From an uncultured Lachnospiraceae bacterium (lineage in GTDB: Bacteria; Bacillota; Clostridia; Lachnospirales; Lachnospiraceae), in the NCBI GenBank assembly GCA_910586585.1, contig CAJUKA010000014.1, positions 1 through 64,000 of the forward strand: a DNA stretch of 64,000 bases, given 5' to 3'. The notes under the pieces are model-generated. The model ran no database searches. It was not told the origin of the DNA and saw only the letters and a program-made list of their open reading frames with translations. This document shows positions 36,127 through 45,053 of this stretch, in pieces. The position numbers and the translations under genes were made by a program. Position 1 is the stretch's first letter; each line of letters starts with the position of its first letter.

Positions 36127-37584
36127 TTATTGGGATATATATGTCAATGGAATTTTTACTTTAAATGTTGTTCCCTTGCCTTCCTCACTTTGAACAGTAA
36201 TTGAGCCTCTATGCATCAGAACAGCATTTCTAGTAATCGCAAGGCCCAAACCCGTACCCCCGATTTCTTTTGAATGTGACTTGTCTACCCTGTAAAAACG
36301 CTCATAAATATGAACGATTGCTTCTTGTGGTATTCCAATACCCGAATCAGACACATCAACAAAGAAATACTGATGATCTGCGTCAAGCACTACTTTTACC
36401 CAGCCGCCTTCAATATTATATTTGATTGCATTTTCGACTAGATTGGACAATGCAAGTGTGAGTTTTACCTCATCAACCTCTGCATTCACCGGCCTGCGGC
36501 TTTCAAAAATCAGTTTAACATTTGCTTTTGTCGCGATTGGTCCCAAGCGCTTTAACATCAATTCCAGAATCGAATTGATATCCATTGTCTCAACGTTCAT
36601 ATCCGCAGATGTCCGTGTCATCTTTACAAGTGAAAGCAGATCTGTGATAATCTTATTTTCACGATCGATCTCCTCTGCAATATCTGTCATAAACTCGCGG
36701 TACAACTCTGCTGGTACATCTTCTTGAGTAATCAGCGAATCTGCCAGCACTTTCATAGAAGCAAGCGGTGTTTTCAACTCGTGAGACACATTTGATACAA
36801 ATTCCTGCCTTGAATCATCAAGAACTTTCATTCTGCCTAACATTTGGTTAAATGCGTCTCCGATTTGTTCTGTCTCCTTGTAATCTGTAACGCTGATTTC
36901 CTCATCTGTAAAACCATTTTTAACTTCATTGATAGCATCTGTTATTTTTTCAAATGGTTTGAGCATTTTTCGGCTCATAAAAAAAGCGATGCCGAAAATA
37001 ACTACCATAGCCAATATTTCCAGCAAAAGTGCCCTGTTTTTGATATACTCATAGCTTGACAAAATACTGTCTGTAGACACACTTGTAAGCATAACTCCGA
37101 CAATCCGCGCCTTGTCATCTATCTTCTCTTCGATTGGCACGATAATTTCAATATATCTTGTTTCCTGCAAGTGGTTTGATGCACCCCCGCCCTTGAAACA
37201 TTTGATGATATCCTCTGAAATAATCGTTTTCCCCTCACTGACAGCATATGTATCCTTAATAATTTTCATATTGCTGTCAATAATCAGCACACGTCCGTCA
37301 TAGAGATTTGACAACTGCGATAACTCCGCATTCACGATATCAGAACTACTATCAAGCAGGTAGTTGTATGTGATCAGGTGATCTGCTATAATCCTTACCT
37401 GTGTCTGCACTTCACTTGTACGTACTGCCACTGCGTTATTCAGATATCTCTCCAAAATACCAAAATGAAGAACGATACAAGGAATGATTCCTGTCAGAAT
37501 AATAAGGCAAAATACTCTTATTCTAAGGCTTCTAAAGCTCTTATAAAATTTCCCTCTTTTCAATTTTTCCCAAAGCCTTACCAC
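36127..37584 (-). CDS. Sensor histidine kinase
   Basis: The 485-residue membrane kinase has two spans (about 25-45 and 180-200) around an extracytoplasmic sensor domain. A HAMP domain with a preceding helix follows (ILKPFEKIT near 210). The dimerisation domain carries the phospho-accepting HELKTPLASMK near 288, and the ATPase domain has N (NLVENAIKYN), G1 (DSGIGIP), F and G2 (GGTGLGLAIT) boxes. The start is a GTG with AGGTGG 4 nt upstream; a TTG 39 nt earlier is possible. It forms a pair with the response regulator just upstream. Confidence 0.9.
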   Translation of the reverse strand: MVRLWEKLKRGKFYKSFRSLRIRVFCLIILTGIIPCIVLHFGILERYLNNAVAVRTSEVQTQVRIIADHLITYNYLLDSSSDIVNAELSQLSNLYDGRVLIIDSNMKIIKDTYAVSEGKTIISEDIIKCFKGGGASNHLQETRYIEIIVPIEEKIDDKARIVGVMLTSVSTDSILSSYEYIKNRALLLEILAMVVIFGIAFFMSRKMLKPFEKITDAINEVKNGFTDEEISVTDYKETEQIGDAFNQMLGRMKVLDDSRQEFVSNVSHELKTPLASMKVLADSLITQEDVPAELYREFMTDIAEEIDRENKIITDLLSLVKMTRTSADMNVETMDINSILELMLKRLGPIATKANVKLIFESRRPVNAEVDEVKLTLALSNLVENAIKYNIEGGWVKVVLDADHQYFFVDVSDSGIGIPQEAIVHIYERFYRVDKSHSKEIGGTGLGLAITRNAVLMHRGSITVQSEEGKGTTFKVKIPLTYISQ

Positions 37585-37626
37585 TTTTCCACCTCTTGCC
37601 TGCCAAAACGCCAATCCAATCAACTG

Positions 37627-38319
37627 TTATTTATAATAGTATCCCACTCCCCATTTGGTATGCACGTACTTTGGCTCACTTGGATTGGTTTCGATTTTTT
37701 CCCGCAGTCTTCGGATATGCACATCAACCGTCCGTACATCTCCTGGATAGTCTGCCCCCCACACAAGTTTCAGCAGTGTTTCACGGCTGTATACTTTATT
37801 TGGATTGAGCACTAACAATTCCAACACATCAAACTCTTTGGTTGTCAGGTTTACTTCTTTATCATTTATGTGCAGACGTCTTCCTTCACAATCAAGCGTC
37901 AAGTCGCCAGCTTCTATTATCTGTGCTTTTTCATTGGCATCTTCCTTTGCCTTTCCCCCGATTCTGCGCATGATAACTTTGATTCTGGCCTTTACCTCAA
38001 GAATATTAAACGGTTTGGTAATATAGTCATCTGCCCCATATTCAAGTCCAAGTATTTTATCCATGTCTTCGCCCTTTGCCGTGAGCATGATAATAGGTAC
38101 ATCTGAAAATTCCCGAATCTGCTGACACACTTCCAGTCCAGTTAGTTTTGGTAACATAATATCCAGAAGAATAATATCATATTTATTATTCTTCGCATAC
38201 CCTAATGCTTCCTCACCGTCATATGCACATGTAACTTCCATGTCATCCTGCTCTAAACTATAGCGGAGTCCTTTCACGATAAGCTTTTCATCATCCACTA
38301 CCAAAACCTTTTTTCCCAT
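37627..38319 (-). CDS. OmpR/PhoB-family response regulator
   Basis: The 230-residue regulator has a receiver domain (acidic DDEK pair, phospho-Asp in DIILLDIMLPKL near 54, switch residues in MLTAKGED and YITKPFN) and a winged-helix DNA-binding domain (LTTKEFDVLELLVLNPN, DVRTVDVHIRRLREKIE). It is partner of the kinase gene 42 nt downstream. Its target is unknown; the next gene, a GerMN lipoprotein, may be in the same operon. Confidence 0.93.
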   Translation of the reverse strand: MGKKVLVVDDEKLIVKGLRYSLEQDDMEVTCAYDGEEALGYAKNNKYDIILLDIMLPKLTGLEVCQQIREFSDVPIIMLTAKGEDMDKILGLEYGADDYITKPFNILEVKARIKVIMRRIGGKAKEDANEKAQIIEAGDLTLDCEGRRLHINDKEVNLTTKEFDVLELLVLNPNKVYSRETLLKLVWGADYPGDVRTVDVHIRRLREKIETNPSEPKYVHTKWGVGYYYK

Positions 38320-38407
38320 TGATTCTCATTCTCCCTAACTGATAAAAATTGCATGTGTTATTGTAATCTTCTATAACATAAAAAATTTTCCTATGTGGAA
38401 AACTCTT

Positions 38408-39073
38408 TTATACAGTAATTTTGTCCTTTATTTTAGAAAAAAGTCCATCTTTAATCCCATCTACCTTTTTGATATCGTCTATGCTCTGAAAACTGCCGTT
38501 CTTCTCTCGATACGCGATAATGGCTTGTGCTCTGCTTTCCCCAATACCAGAAACGGTAGTCAGTTCTGAAACAGTTGCTGTATTTATATTTACAAGATTT
38601 GACGAACTTCCCATAGATTGCCCTGTATCTATTTTTTCTTGCCCCGGAATTGGTTTTCCTTCCTTTTTAAGCATCTCTGTCTCGTCCTGTGTCAAAATGA
38701 CAACCTGCTCTCCGTCTGACAATTGTTTTGCCAAATTAAAACATGTTGTATCTGCATCAGCCGTTAAACCGCCTGCAAGCTCCACTGCCTCAAACAAACG
38801 GCTCCCTTCTTCAAGCTGATAGACACCAGGAACTTCCACCGCACCACATACATAGACATATATCCTTTGGGGTTCTTCTATCTTCTCTGATATCTCTGTC
38901 ATATTATCCATTGTTTCCTTTATAACCGTTGTATTTTCAGAAACGCGTTCCAAAGATGCGTCTGCCAAATCATCTTTTGATAATTCCATCACAAACGCAT
39001 CTTCTTTCCCGCAGCTACACAAAAACAATGAACAAATCACTATCACGATTAAGTTTTTTATTTTCAATTTCAT
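38408..39073 (-). CDS. ComEA-like competence DNA-binding lipoprotein
   Basis: The 221-residue protein has a signal with lipobox LFLCSC, a linker, an SLBB domain (YVYVCGAVEVPGVYQLEEG), and a C-terminal helix-hairpin-helix pair (NLVNINTATVSELTTVSGIG, IDDIKKVDGIKDG) that binds double-stranded DNA. This is the ComEA architecture. The lipobox is unusual for Bacillus ComEA, which is a membrane-spanning protein. AAAGGAAAT lies about 12 nt before the ATG at 39073. Confidence 0.86.
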   Translation of the reverse strand: MKLKIKNLIVIVICSLFLCSCGKEDAFVMELSKDDLADASLERVSENTTVIKETMDNMTEISEKIEEPQRIYVYVCGAVEVPGVYQLEEGSRLFEAVELAGGLTADADTTCFNLAKQLSDGEQVVILTQDETEMLKKEGKPIPGQEKIDTGQSMGSSSNLVNINTATVSELTTVSGIGESRAQAIIAYREKNGSFQSIDDIKKVDGIKDGLFSKIKDKITV

Positions 39074-39276
39074 ATGGATTGCATATTTCCTTTCACAGAC
39101 CCCTCTGTGCATATTCACGCATATCCATTCCTTATTTTATGCTAAATTCCATTTTAATACAAGTGCTATTTTTTACATTTCACTGCTATCTATAAAAAAC
39201 ATGTATCAGAGCGTGTTTGAAAAATACTTTCTGTCAAATGTGCCACATTTCCTACTGTATTGAAATGCTGATTTTG

Positions 39277-39909
39277 CTATTTTTCCTTTACTTTTCTCTT
39301 TGCTATAAAAATGTCAATGATAATACATGTACCAATATATACTATCCAATAGAGTCCAAATGTTTTTAAATTTTCTAAGATAGGAATTGGTGCAATCCGC
39401 CCCCAAAATCCTCCCCCCAAAATTCCGCTGAGAATATTAAAACAGCAAGACAGTGGAATAAACAACAAAATCCATACATTGGGTAATAGGAAAAGGCGCT
39501 TTGCCTTTCGTTTATCTTTTGTGTCAAGAAACTGTCCTATTAGGAATATTCCTGTTCCTAATAACATAATAACGAAACCTACGCCAACAGCGAATACCAT
39601 TTGCCGCTCAATCCAAATGACAATAGAAGAAACCAATCCAATTGCATTTAGAATCGTACCAACGATAGCAAACACCGTTGCATGATATTTCTTTTCAAGT
39701 TCTTGTACAGGCTCAATTCCTTTCAAGAGAAAATCAGTTGTGGTCTCAAAATAATCACTCAAAAGAATTATCTTTTCTATATCTGGAATACTTTGTTCGC
39801 TTTCCCATTTAGAAACTGCCTGTCTGGAAACACCTATTTTATCCGCAAGTTGTTCTTGAGATATTCCTTTGGATTTTCGTAGATGCTGTATTCTGTCTGC
39901 TATATTCAT
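39277..39909 (-). CDS. XRE-family regulator with membrane segments
   Basis: The 210-residue protein has an N-terminal HTH (IADRIQHLRKSKGISQEQLA and GVSRQAVSKWE, about residues 5-45), a linker, and a C-terminal membrane part with about four hydrophobic segments (about 85-105, 110-130, 150-165, 180-200). Membrane-tethered XRE regulators of this form are common in Firmicutes next to small transporters or defence genes. AAGGAGG lies 7 nt before the ATG at 39909. The longer frame to 40023 lacks a site. Confidence 0.85.
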   Translation of the reverse strand: MNIADRIQHLRKSKGISQEQLADKIGVSRQAVSKWESEQSIPDIEKIILLSDYFETTTDFLLKGIEPVQELEKKYHATVFAIVGTILNAIGLVSSIVIWIERQMVFAVGVGFVIMLLGTGIFLIGQFLDTKDKRKAKRLFLLPNVWILLFIPLSCCFNILSGILGGGFWGRIAPIPILENLKTFGLYWIVYIGTCIIIDIFIAKRKVKEK

Positions 39910-40055
39910 AAGCAATGCCTCCTTGTGTTTGATAACAAAATAATAGCAAAAACTCGGGTTGCAAAACCACCATTTTCGCCTTTCAATTTGGCAACCAACA
40001 GTTGCACCTTTGTATTCTATCACACAATATTTTTTCTTTCTACAGGCATAATTTT

Positions 40056-40352
40056 TTAAGATAGGAAATAGTTGGTCTGCTGTCCATCGTATTGTTGTAA
40101 GCGAAACTTGAACAGGACAGTAACAAGCCGCTGTTTTATGCTGTCCTTGGTATCCCTGTCGTTATACCCGTTTTCAATGGCAGCAATCTGGATACGCTTG
40201 CTTTCGGCAGAAAGATATGCTATTCTTGAATCGGTATACAAACCAGTAAATCCATATTTGTGAAACCGAAAGGAGAGAGGGTATATGAAACCTAAAATCA
40301 TTCCTAAACAAGAAATTATTCCTTCATATGATGCTAATGCAATCGCCATCAA
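40056..40352 (-). pseudogene. Possible gene remnant
   Basis: A minus-strand frame (98 codons) gives a protein-like sequence over its last 60 residues (for example SAESKRIQIAAIENGYND), but it has no ribosome site. Its first part overlaps the ribosome site and first codons of the plus-strand gene at 40285. It may be the 3' end of a decayed gene. I could not name the family. Confidence 0.2.
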
Positions 40353-40779
40353 GCATATTGAGTATTACCCATATGGAGGAACATATAGTGAAGATGAAAT
40401 CACACCTGTGCTTATCTCTAATATATTAAAAGAAATTCCTGACGGAATAGAGATTTATTTATTTTTAGACCCAGACGGAGAGGACGATTGGCTTGAAGTA
40501 AACTGTGACGGTGAATGGATATCACTTGGATTTTCAGGAGATTCTGGACAAGATTATTATTGTTCTTACAATCCCGCTTTCGCTGATACTGCCGATCAAA
40601 TCGACAAAGCAGATTTCTCGGACAAAAGCATATATACCGACCTTGAAAGCGGCGGTCAGTCGCCCATTCCTAAAATTCAAGCAATTACAGATATTGAAGC
40701 AGGTGTCAAAGCTGTTGAATATTTTATTAGAACAGGCGCACTTTATCCAGGAATTGAATGGATACATGAGTGTGAATAA
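40285..40779 (+). CDS. Putative immunity protein (Imm1-like)
   Basis: An acidic, soluble 164-residue protein. The closing segment (GVKAVEYFIRTGALYPGIEWI) and the alternating strands around DDWLEVNCDGEWISLGF resemble the Imm1 immunity family, which neutralises deaminase-type or other polymorphic toxins. No toxin gene is visible next to it. AAAGGAGAGAGG lies 7 nt before the ATG. The assignment is tentative; hypothetical protein is the safe reading. Confidence 0.6.
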   Translation: MKPKIIPKQEIIPSYDANAIAIKHIEYYPYGGTYSEDEITPVLISNILKEIPDGIEIYLFLDPDGEDDWLEVNCDGEWISLGFSGDSGQDYYCSYNPAFADTADQIDKADFSDKSIYTDLESGGQSPIPKIQAITDIEAGVKAVEYFIRTGALYPGIEWIHECE

Positions 40780-40815
40780 TTCCTGTTTATCAGGCAGGGA
40801 AAAGCGAGAAAAAGT

Positions 40816-40845
40816 TTGCTTGTTGATAAGTATTGGTGTTATAAT
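40816..40845 (+). promoter_or_regulatory. Promoter of the Uma2-like gene
   Basis: TTGCTT (40816-40821), 18-nt spacer, consensus TATAAT (40840-40845). An imperfect inverted repeat (attggtgttat / ataaccaat) surrounds the -10 and could be an operator. Confidence 0.5.
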
Positions 40846-40890
40846 AAAAAAATAACCAATATGCAACACTAATAGAAAGGGAGGGTATCT

Positions 40891-41457
40891 ATGGCATTGT
40901 TGGCACATGCGCAAGCAAAAAGTTATTCAGAAGAGGATTATTATGAACTAGGTGAAAACGTCCGGGCAGAGCTGATTGACGGGCAATTTTATGATATGGC
41001 TGCTCCCAGCAGAATACACCAGGAAATTTTAAGCAGACTTCATGCTATTATATACAATTATATTGATGCTAAAAAAGGTTCCTGTCGTGTTTATCCAGCG
41101 CCATTTGCTGTCAAATTATTTGATGATGCGAAAAATATTGTTGAACCAGATATCAGTGTTATTTGTGATCCAAGCAAACTGACAGACAGAGGCTGTAGCG
41201 GTGCGCCAGACTGGATTATCGAAATTGCATCGCCAACAAATCCCAGACATGACTATATAACCAAGCTGAACCTGTACAGCAATGCAGGTGTACGTGAGTA
41301 CTGGATTGTTGATCCCAAATATAAAAAAATATATGTTTATAATATGGAAGCAGATAACTTTTCTATAAAAGTATTTTCATTTACAGATACCATAAGTGCA
41401 GGTATTTATGAAGATCTGTCTATTGATTTTTCCACGTTTTTAATGGATACATTTTAA
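40891..41457 (+). CDS. Uma2-family (DUF820) endonuclease-like protein
   Basis: The 188-residue PD-(D/E)xK superfamily protein has an N-terminal helical part, the conserved VRAELIDGQFYDMAAPS strand-turn, and the active-site pattern EPDISVI and APDWIIEIASPT, with a YSNAGVREYWIVDP helix after it. Uma2 proteins are predicted nucleases common in cyanobacteria and some Clostridia, without proven targets. AAGGGAGGG lies 6 nt before the ATG. Confidence 0.85.
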   Translation: MALLAHAQAKSYSEEDYYELGENVRAELIDGQFYDMAAPSRIHQEILSRLHAIIYNYIDAKKGSCRVYPAPFAVKLFDDAKNIVEPDISVICDPSKLTDRGCSGAPDWIIEIASPTNPRHDYITKLNLYSNAGVREYWIVDPKYKKIYVYNMEADNFSIKVFSFTDTISAGIYEDLSIDFSTFLMDTF

Positions 41458-41458
41458 A

Positions 41459-41484
41459 AGCTTGAGCGCACAAGCGCTCAAGCT
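41459..41484 (-). terminator. Terminator hairpin between convergent genes
   Basis: Perfect 11-bp stem (41459-41469 with 41474-41484) with a 4-nt loop. On the minus strand it is followed by UUUUAAAA. It lies between the Uma2-like and PARG-like genes. Confidence 0.75.
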
Positions 41485-41530
41485 GTAAAAACTTCGTTTC
41501 TTGTTTCATTGTGCAGTTTCTTTTTTATTC

Positions 41531-42355
41531 TCAATTTAAAATTTCCTTGAAAGCGCTGATACAGGCTTCGTTTTTTGACCGATCAAAAACTGCATAAACG
41601 ATCGTTTCAAAATATTGATACATACCTTCTTCAAGAAGTTCCTTCCACCAGGCTGCCACCAGCTCTGGATCATTGCGAAATACTCCACATCCATATGCTC
41701 CTAGCACCAGATGTTTTGCGCCCTGTTCTGCAAAGATTACAAGTGCCAGCTTCATTCTCTGTCTCATTGCTTGTTTTGCCTGTGTGTCATCTTCTCCTTT
41801 TAATAGAACCTGTCCCATATTCACTGCTGGAAGAGTCAGCACAGATGCTTTCACTGCAGACTGTATAAGTCGAAATCGTCCATCTCGGAAAAACACGACA
41901 TCTGGGGAATAAATTGCATGATTTGTGTAAATCATAGAAGTTTCTAGGCGATTGTTGCGATAATATTCTTCATGTGCCGTTAATGTTTTGTATAATGTGC
42001 TTGATGCTGCAAGGCTCTCCTCCTGCGCCATTGCCCCATTGAGGAATCCCCCGCCTGGATTCTTGGCACTTGCAAAATTCAATACCCCAATCGTATCTTT
42101 TCCTTCTTCTGCAAGCTTTCGTATCGCATCTACTGTAGATATATTTTCTACATATGACTTACAATTCTTTGATGTGGTATTTTCTAATTCACTGTACTTT
42201 TTTAACAGCATTTCTCCCTGTTCCGGCGTGAGCAAAAAACTACGTTTTATAGATGACTCCATATCCAGGCAAACATCAAATTTCTTCCCTTCTATTTCAT
42301 AATACCCCTGTTCCATAATCCTTAATGTTTCTTTCGCTACTGCTTTTCTATCCAT
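41531..42355 (-). CDS. Microbial PARG-type poly(ADP-ribose) glycohydrolase-like protein (TIGR02452)
   Basis: The 274-residue protein matches the bacterial PARG/TIGR02452 family. The diagnostic loop is GGGFLNGAMAQEE (the GGG...QEE signature whose glutamates catalyse release of ADP-ribose), preceded by VLNFASAKNPGG and followed by macrodomain-like segments (VLGAYGCGVFRNDPE). Family members remove ADP-ribose from proteins, although many prokaryotic ones have no assigned partner. No ADP-ribosyltransferase is visible in this window. AAGGAG lies 7 nt before the ATG. Confidence 0.88.
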   Translation of the reverse strand: MDRKAVAKETLRIMEQGYYEIEGKKFDVCLDMESSIKRSFLLTPEQGEMLLKKYSELENTTSKNCKSYVENISTVDAIRKLAEEGKDTIGVLNFASAKNPGGGFLNGAMAQEESLAASSTLYKTLTAHEEYYRNNRLETSMIYTNHAIYSPDVVFFRDGRFRLIQSAVKASVLTLPAVNMGQVLLKGEDDTQAKQAMRQRMKLALVIFAEQGAKHLVLGAYGCGVFRNDPELVAAWWKELLEEGMYQYFETIVYAVFDRSKNEACISAFKEILN

Positions 42356-42417
42356 ATCTGTCTCCTTATTGAAACAAATCCAATTTCAATCAATATATTG
42401 GTCAGCGTTTTTTATAG

Positions 42418-43020
42418 TTATTCAAATAATTGATACCACTGATACCCAATATAATAGAACGTTTCTCTTGCAGCAAAAGGAATTTTTGTTTTTATAGTCT
42501 TATATGCACTGCTCTGTGTTGGAGACGAAAATGCTTCTATCTCCATATCATTCGCCATGCGCATAGCTCTTTTCATATGCAGCGGATCGCTCACAATCAG
42601 CGCAGTCTTATAGTTATATTGTTCCATTATCCTTTTTGCATATTGTAAATTTTCCTGTGTTATTATGGATTTGTCTTCTTCCAAAATTGCATCAGTTGGA
42701 ATTCCCACTGATTTTAAATAATTCTTTGCTATTGATGCATCTGTAAAACGATTACCATCTCCCCTACCTCCTGTTACTATTATTTTATCAACGGAATCAT
42801 TCTGATATAATACAACTGCATGGTTTAATCTTTGCTTGTATACCTCTGAAACACCATTATCACTTGCTGCTGCCCCCAAAACAATGGCCACATCACATTT
42901 TCTATCTTCATATATCCTACTATATCTACAAATAGAAATCACATTGCACATAATATATGCAACAACAAATATCGTAATTATCGCTATCCATGATGTCTTG
43001 CGCAGCAAAATTCTTCTCAT
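42418..43020 (-). CDS. YdcF/SanA-like DUF218 membrane protein
   Basis: The 200-residue protein has one N-terminal membrane span (about residues 10-28) and a DUF218 domain: CDVAIVLGAAASDNG, IIVTGGRGDG, SIAKNYLKSVGIP, ITQENLQYA and IVSDPLHMKRAMRMA. The family includes SanA and YdcF of E. coli, which are linked to envelope barrier function. Two starts are possible: ATG at 43020 (chosen, with a compact anchor) or ATG at 43140, which overlaps the upstream stop (TGATG) and adds 40 residues. Confidence 0.83.
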   Translation of the reverse strand: MRRILLRKTSWIAIITIFVVAYIMCNVISICRYSRIYEDRKCDVAIVLGAAASDNGVSEVYKQRLNHAVVLYQNDSVDKIIVTGGRGDGNRFTDASIAKNYLKSVGIPTDAILEEDKSIITQENLQYAKRIMEQYNYKTALIVSDPLHMKRAMRMANDMEIEAFSSPTQSSAYKTIKTKIPFAARETFYYIGYQWYQLFE

Positions 43021-43139
43021 AAAAGTTTTATCTCTGTTCCTCTTTGTACAATTTGGGCCTGTTGATAATTTTATTATAGAATATTTATCCAACAATAACA
43101 ATGCATATTTGGTTTTGTACTTTTTATGAAATCCAATCA

Positions 43140-44297
43140 TCACGTCAACAGTTCCATTGCTTTGTCGGCAGTCTCTGAATTTGTTGCATATAATCTGATT
43201 GCCGCTCTCTTTGCAATTTCCGTTGTCCATGGAAAATAGCTGGGATTTGCTTCATTCATGCTTTTTTCTTCTATTGTTTTGACATACGCCGTTTTTTGGG
43301 TTCTTTCTGTATTTTCTACCTCCACTGCTTTTACCGCTTTTGATGCCATACTGTTTAATCCGCGAAAATATTTTATAATCTCTTCATATTCGTTGATTTT
43401 ATCAAGGAAACTGCTTCCATATGCTGCAATCTCTAAATTTGCAGTTGATACTGCCTGCAAACACAGCTTGCACTCTCCATTGATATCTGAAGCTTCCATT
43501 AGAATATCTGGCCGTTGTTTTAAAACTGCTGCAAAATACGCTTTTGCCCCTGCTGCATCTTTATTTTTGAAAAATGCTGCCATTTGTGTTGTCACTTCGC
43601 TGGTTTCCTTCTTTTCCCCTATGATGGCAACCCGACACTCATATGCCCTAAGCTTATTTGTTGTCACCCACACATACAGCAAAAACTCTGATATAAACCC
43701 AAAAACTCTTTTGTGGTAATCGTCTGCAAAGGTCAAATCAATACGCTTTTGCAATTCAAAAAAAATCGAAAACAGCCATTCGCAGTATGCATCATACAGC
43801 TTTTTTCCAGCCACCATAATATTTCCAAAATACGTTTTATTTTGATGTACAAGTTTGACAAACGTATCATAATATTGTGGATACTGTTCTTTTATAATGT
43901 GTCCTGTCTCATCTAGTACTGATACATTGTGATGTGCTCCAAATCCATTTCGGTAAGAGCCCGGAAGCTCAAGCTGCTTTGTCGTAACAATATCATATGT
44001 TTTTAAAATCTGCTCGTATTCACTCTCTGAAAAAACATATCCTTCCTCACTGGTAAGAAAACGCCTGTAATGGCAAATTCCTACATAGTCCGCCTCAAAA
44101 TAATTTTTCCAAACCCAATAGACCCCTGAAAGCTCCGCATAATAGCAATTTAAGTCAGAAATGTTATCTCCTGAGTCATCTCCTTTATAGCCAAAATCTT
44201 CTTTGGCGTTTTTGTGTCCAACATGCATTGGTATATACATCGAATCACCAGGAACCTCAAACCGTTTGTGTGTCATTGCAAAAATTTTAACAGACAT
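43140..44297 (-). CDS. DUF4422 glycosyltransferase-like protein
   Basis: The 385-residue protein has the N-terminal DUF4422 domain (about residues 1-235) with the characteristic ISDLNCYYAELSGVYWVWKN and DYVGICHYRRFL. These occur in capsular polysaccharide glycosyltransferases. The remaining C-terminal 150 residues are helical and unrecognised. No other capsule genes are adjacent. AAGGAG precedes the ATG. It overlaps the next gene's alternative start, suggesting an operon. Confidence 0.85.
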   Translation of the reverse strand: MSVKIFAMTHKRFEVPGDSMYIPMHVGHKNAKEDFGYKGDDSGDNISDLNCYYAELSGVYWVWKNYFEADYVGICHYRRFLTSEEGYVFSESEYEQILKTYDIVTTKQLELPGSYRNGFGAHHNVSVLDETGHIIKEQYPQYYDTFVKLVHQNKTYFGNIMVAGKKLYDAYCEWLFSIFFELQKRIDLTFADDYHKRVFGFISEFLLYVWVTTNKLRAYECRVAIIGEKKETSEVTTQMAAFFKNKDAAGAKAYFAAVLKQRPDILMEASDINGECKLCLQAVSTANLEIAAYGSSFLDKINEYEEIIKYFRGLNSMASKAVKAVEVENTERTQKTAYVKTIEEKSMNEANPSYFPWTTEIAKRAAIRLYATNSETADKAMELLT

Positions 44298-44516
44298 GCT
44301 TACTGTCTCCTTTAATATTTTTAAAAATTATTGTTTCTCATGACAATTTTACCACGCTGAATCATATCATGAATTGAGTGGCAACTTATTTCATGCACAT
44401 AAATTAGTAACCGTTCTGCCATGCACATTCATAAAATGTCGGTTGTCCACTCCATTTTGTATGGCTGAACCACTGCATAAATTATAACACAATATACTAT
44501 TAATTGGAGGATTTTT

Positions 44517-44951
44517 ATGGATTTTATCAGCAAAGTAGGTACTACGATTTCAGATAAAAGCAGAACTGCTGCCAGAAAAGCAAAGGAAATGACAGAACTA
44601 TCAAACCTGAATAATCAAATCAGCACACAAGAACGTATTATTAATGAACTTTGCCTTGATATTGGAAAAAAAGTATATGAAAAACGAGCATCTTTTCCAA
44701 ATGCAGAACTTGAAGAAAAATATACGGATGTGTCAAACGCATATGCAGAAATTGAACGCTTAAAAACCGCTATTATTCTAATAAAGGGCGGAAAACAATG
44801 CCCCTGTTGCAAAACAGAAGTCGCTCTAAACTTTTCATATTGCCCAGACTGTGGAGCGGCCGTCCCAAATCCGGAAACTACCCCTCCTATAGAAAACATT
44901 GTCATACCGCCGGATAGTGTCATCTATTATTCAAATCAAGATCAAAAATAG
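44517..44951 (+). CDS. Zinc-ribbon protein with N-terminal coiled coil
   Basis: The 144-residue protein has an N-terminal helical/coiled-coil part (about residues 10-85, with heptad-like SNLNNQISTQERIINEL) and a C-terminal zinc ribbon with CPCC (about 98-101) and CPDCG (about 115-119). Homologs occur in Clostridia as zinc-ribbon domain proteins of unknown role. TTGGAGGA lies 6 nt before the ATG. Confidence 0.8.
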   Translation: MDFISKVGTTISDKSRTAARKAKEMTELSNLNNQISTQERIINELCLDIGKKVYEKRASFPNAELEEKYTDVSNAYAEIERLKTAIILIKGGKQCPCCKTEVALNFSYCPDCGAAVPNPETTPPIENIVIPPDSVIYYSNQDQK

Positions 44952-44963
44952 TCAGGATCATTC

Positions 44964-44988
44964 GAACCACCCATTTAACGGGTGGTTC
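44964..44988. terminator. Terminator hairpin after the zinc-ribbon gene
   Basis: Perfect 9-bp stem gaaccaccc (44964-44972) with 44980-44988, loop of 7, between convergent genes ending at 44951 and 45054. The U-run is poor, so termination efficiency is uncertain. Confidence 0.6.
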
Positions 44989-45053
44989 AAACTTCCTTGC
45001 TTTATAGAAAATTGCGAACGCTGAATCTATTCAAACAAAAAACGTAGCTTTTT

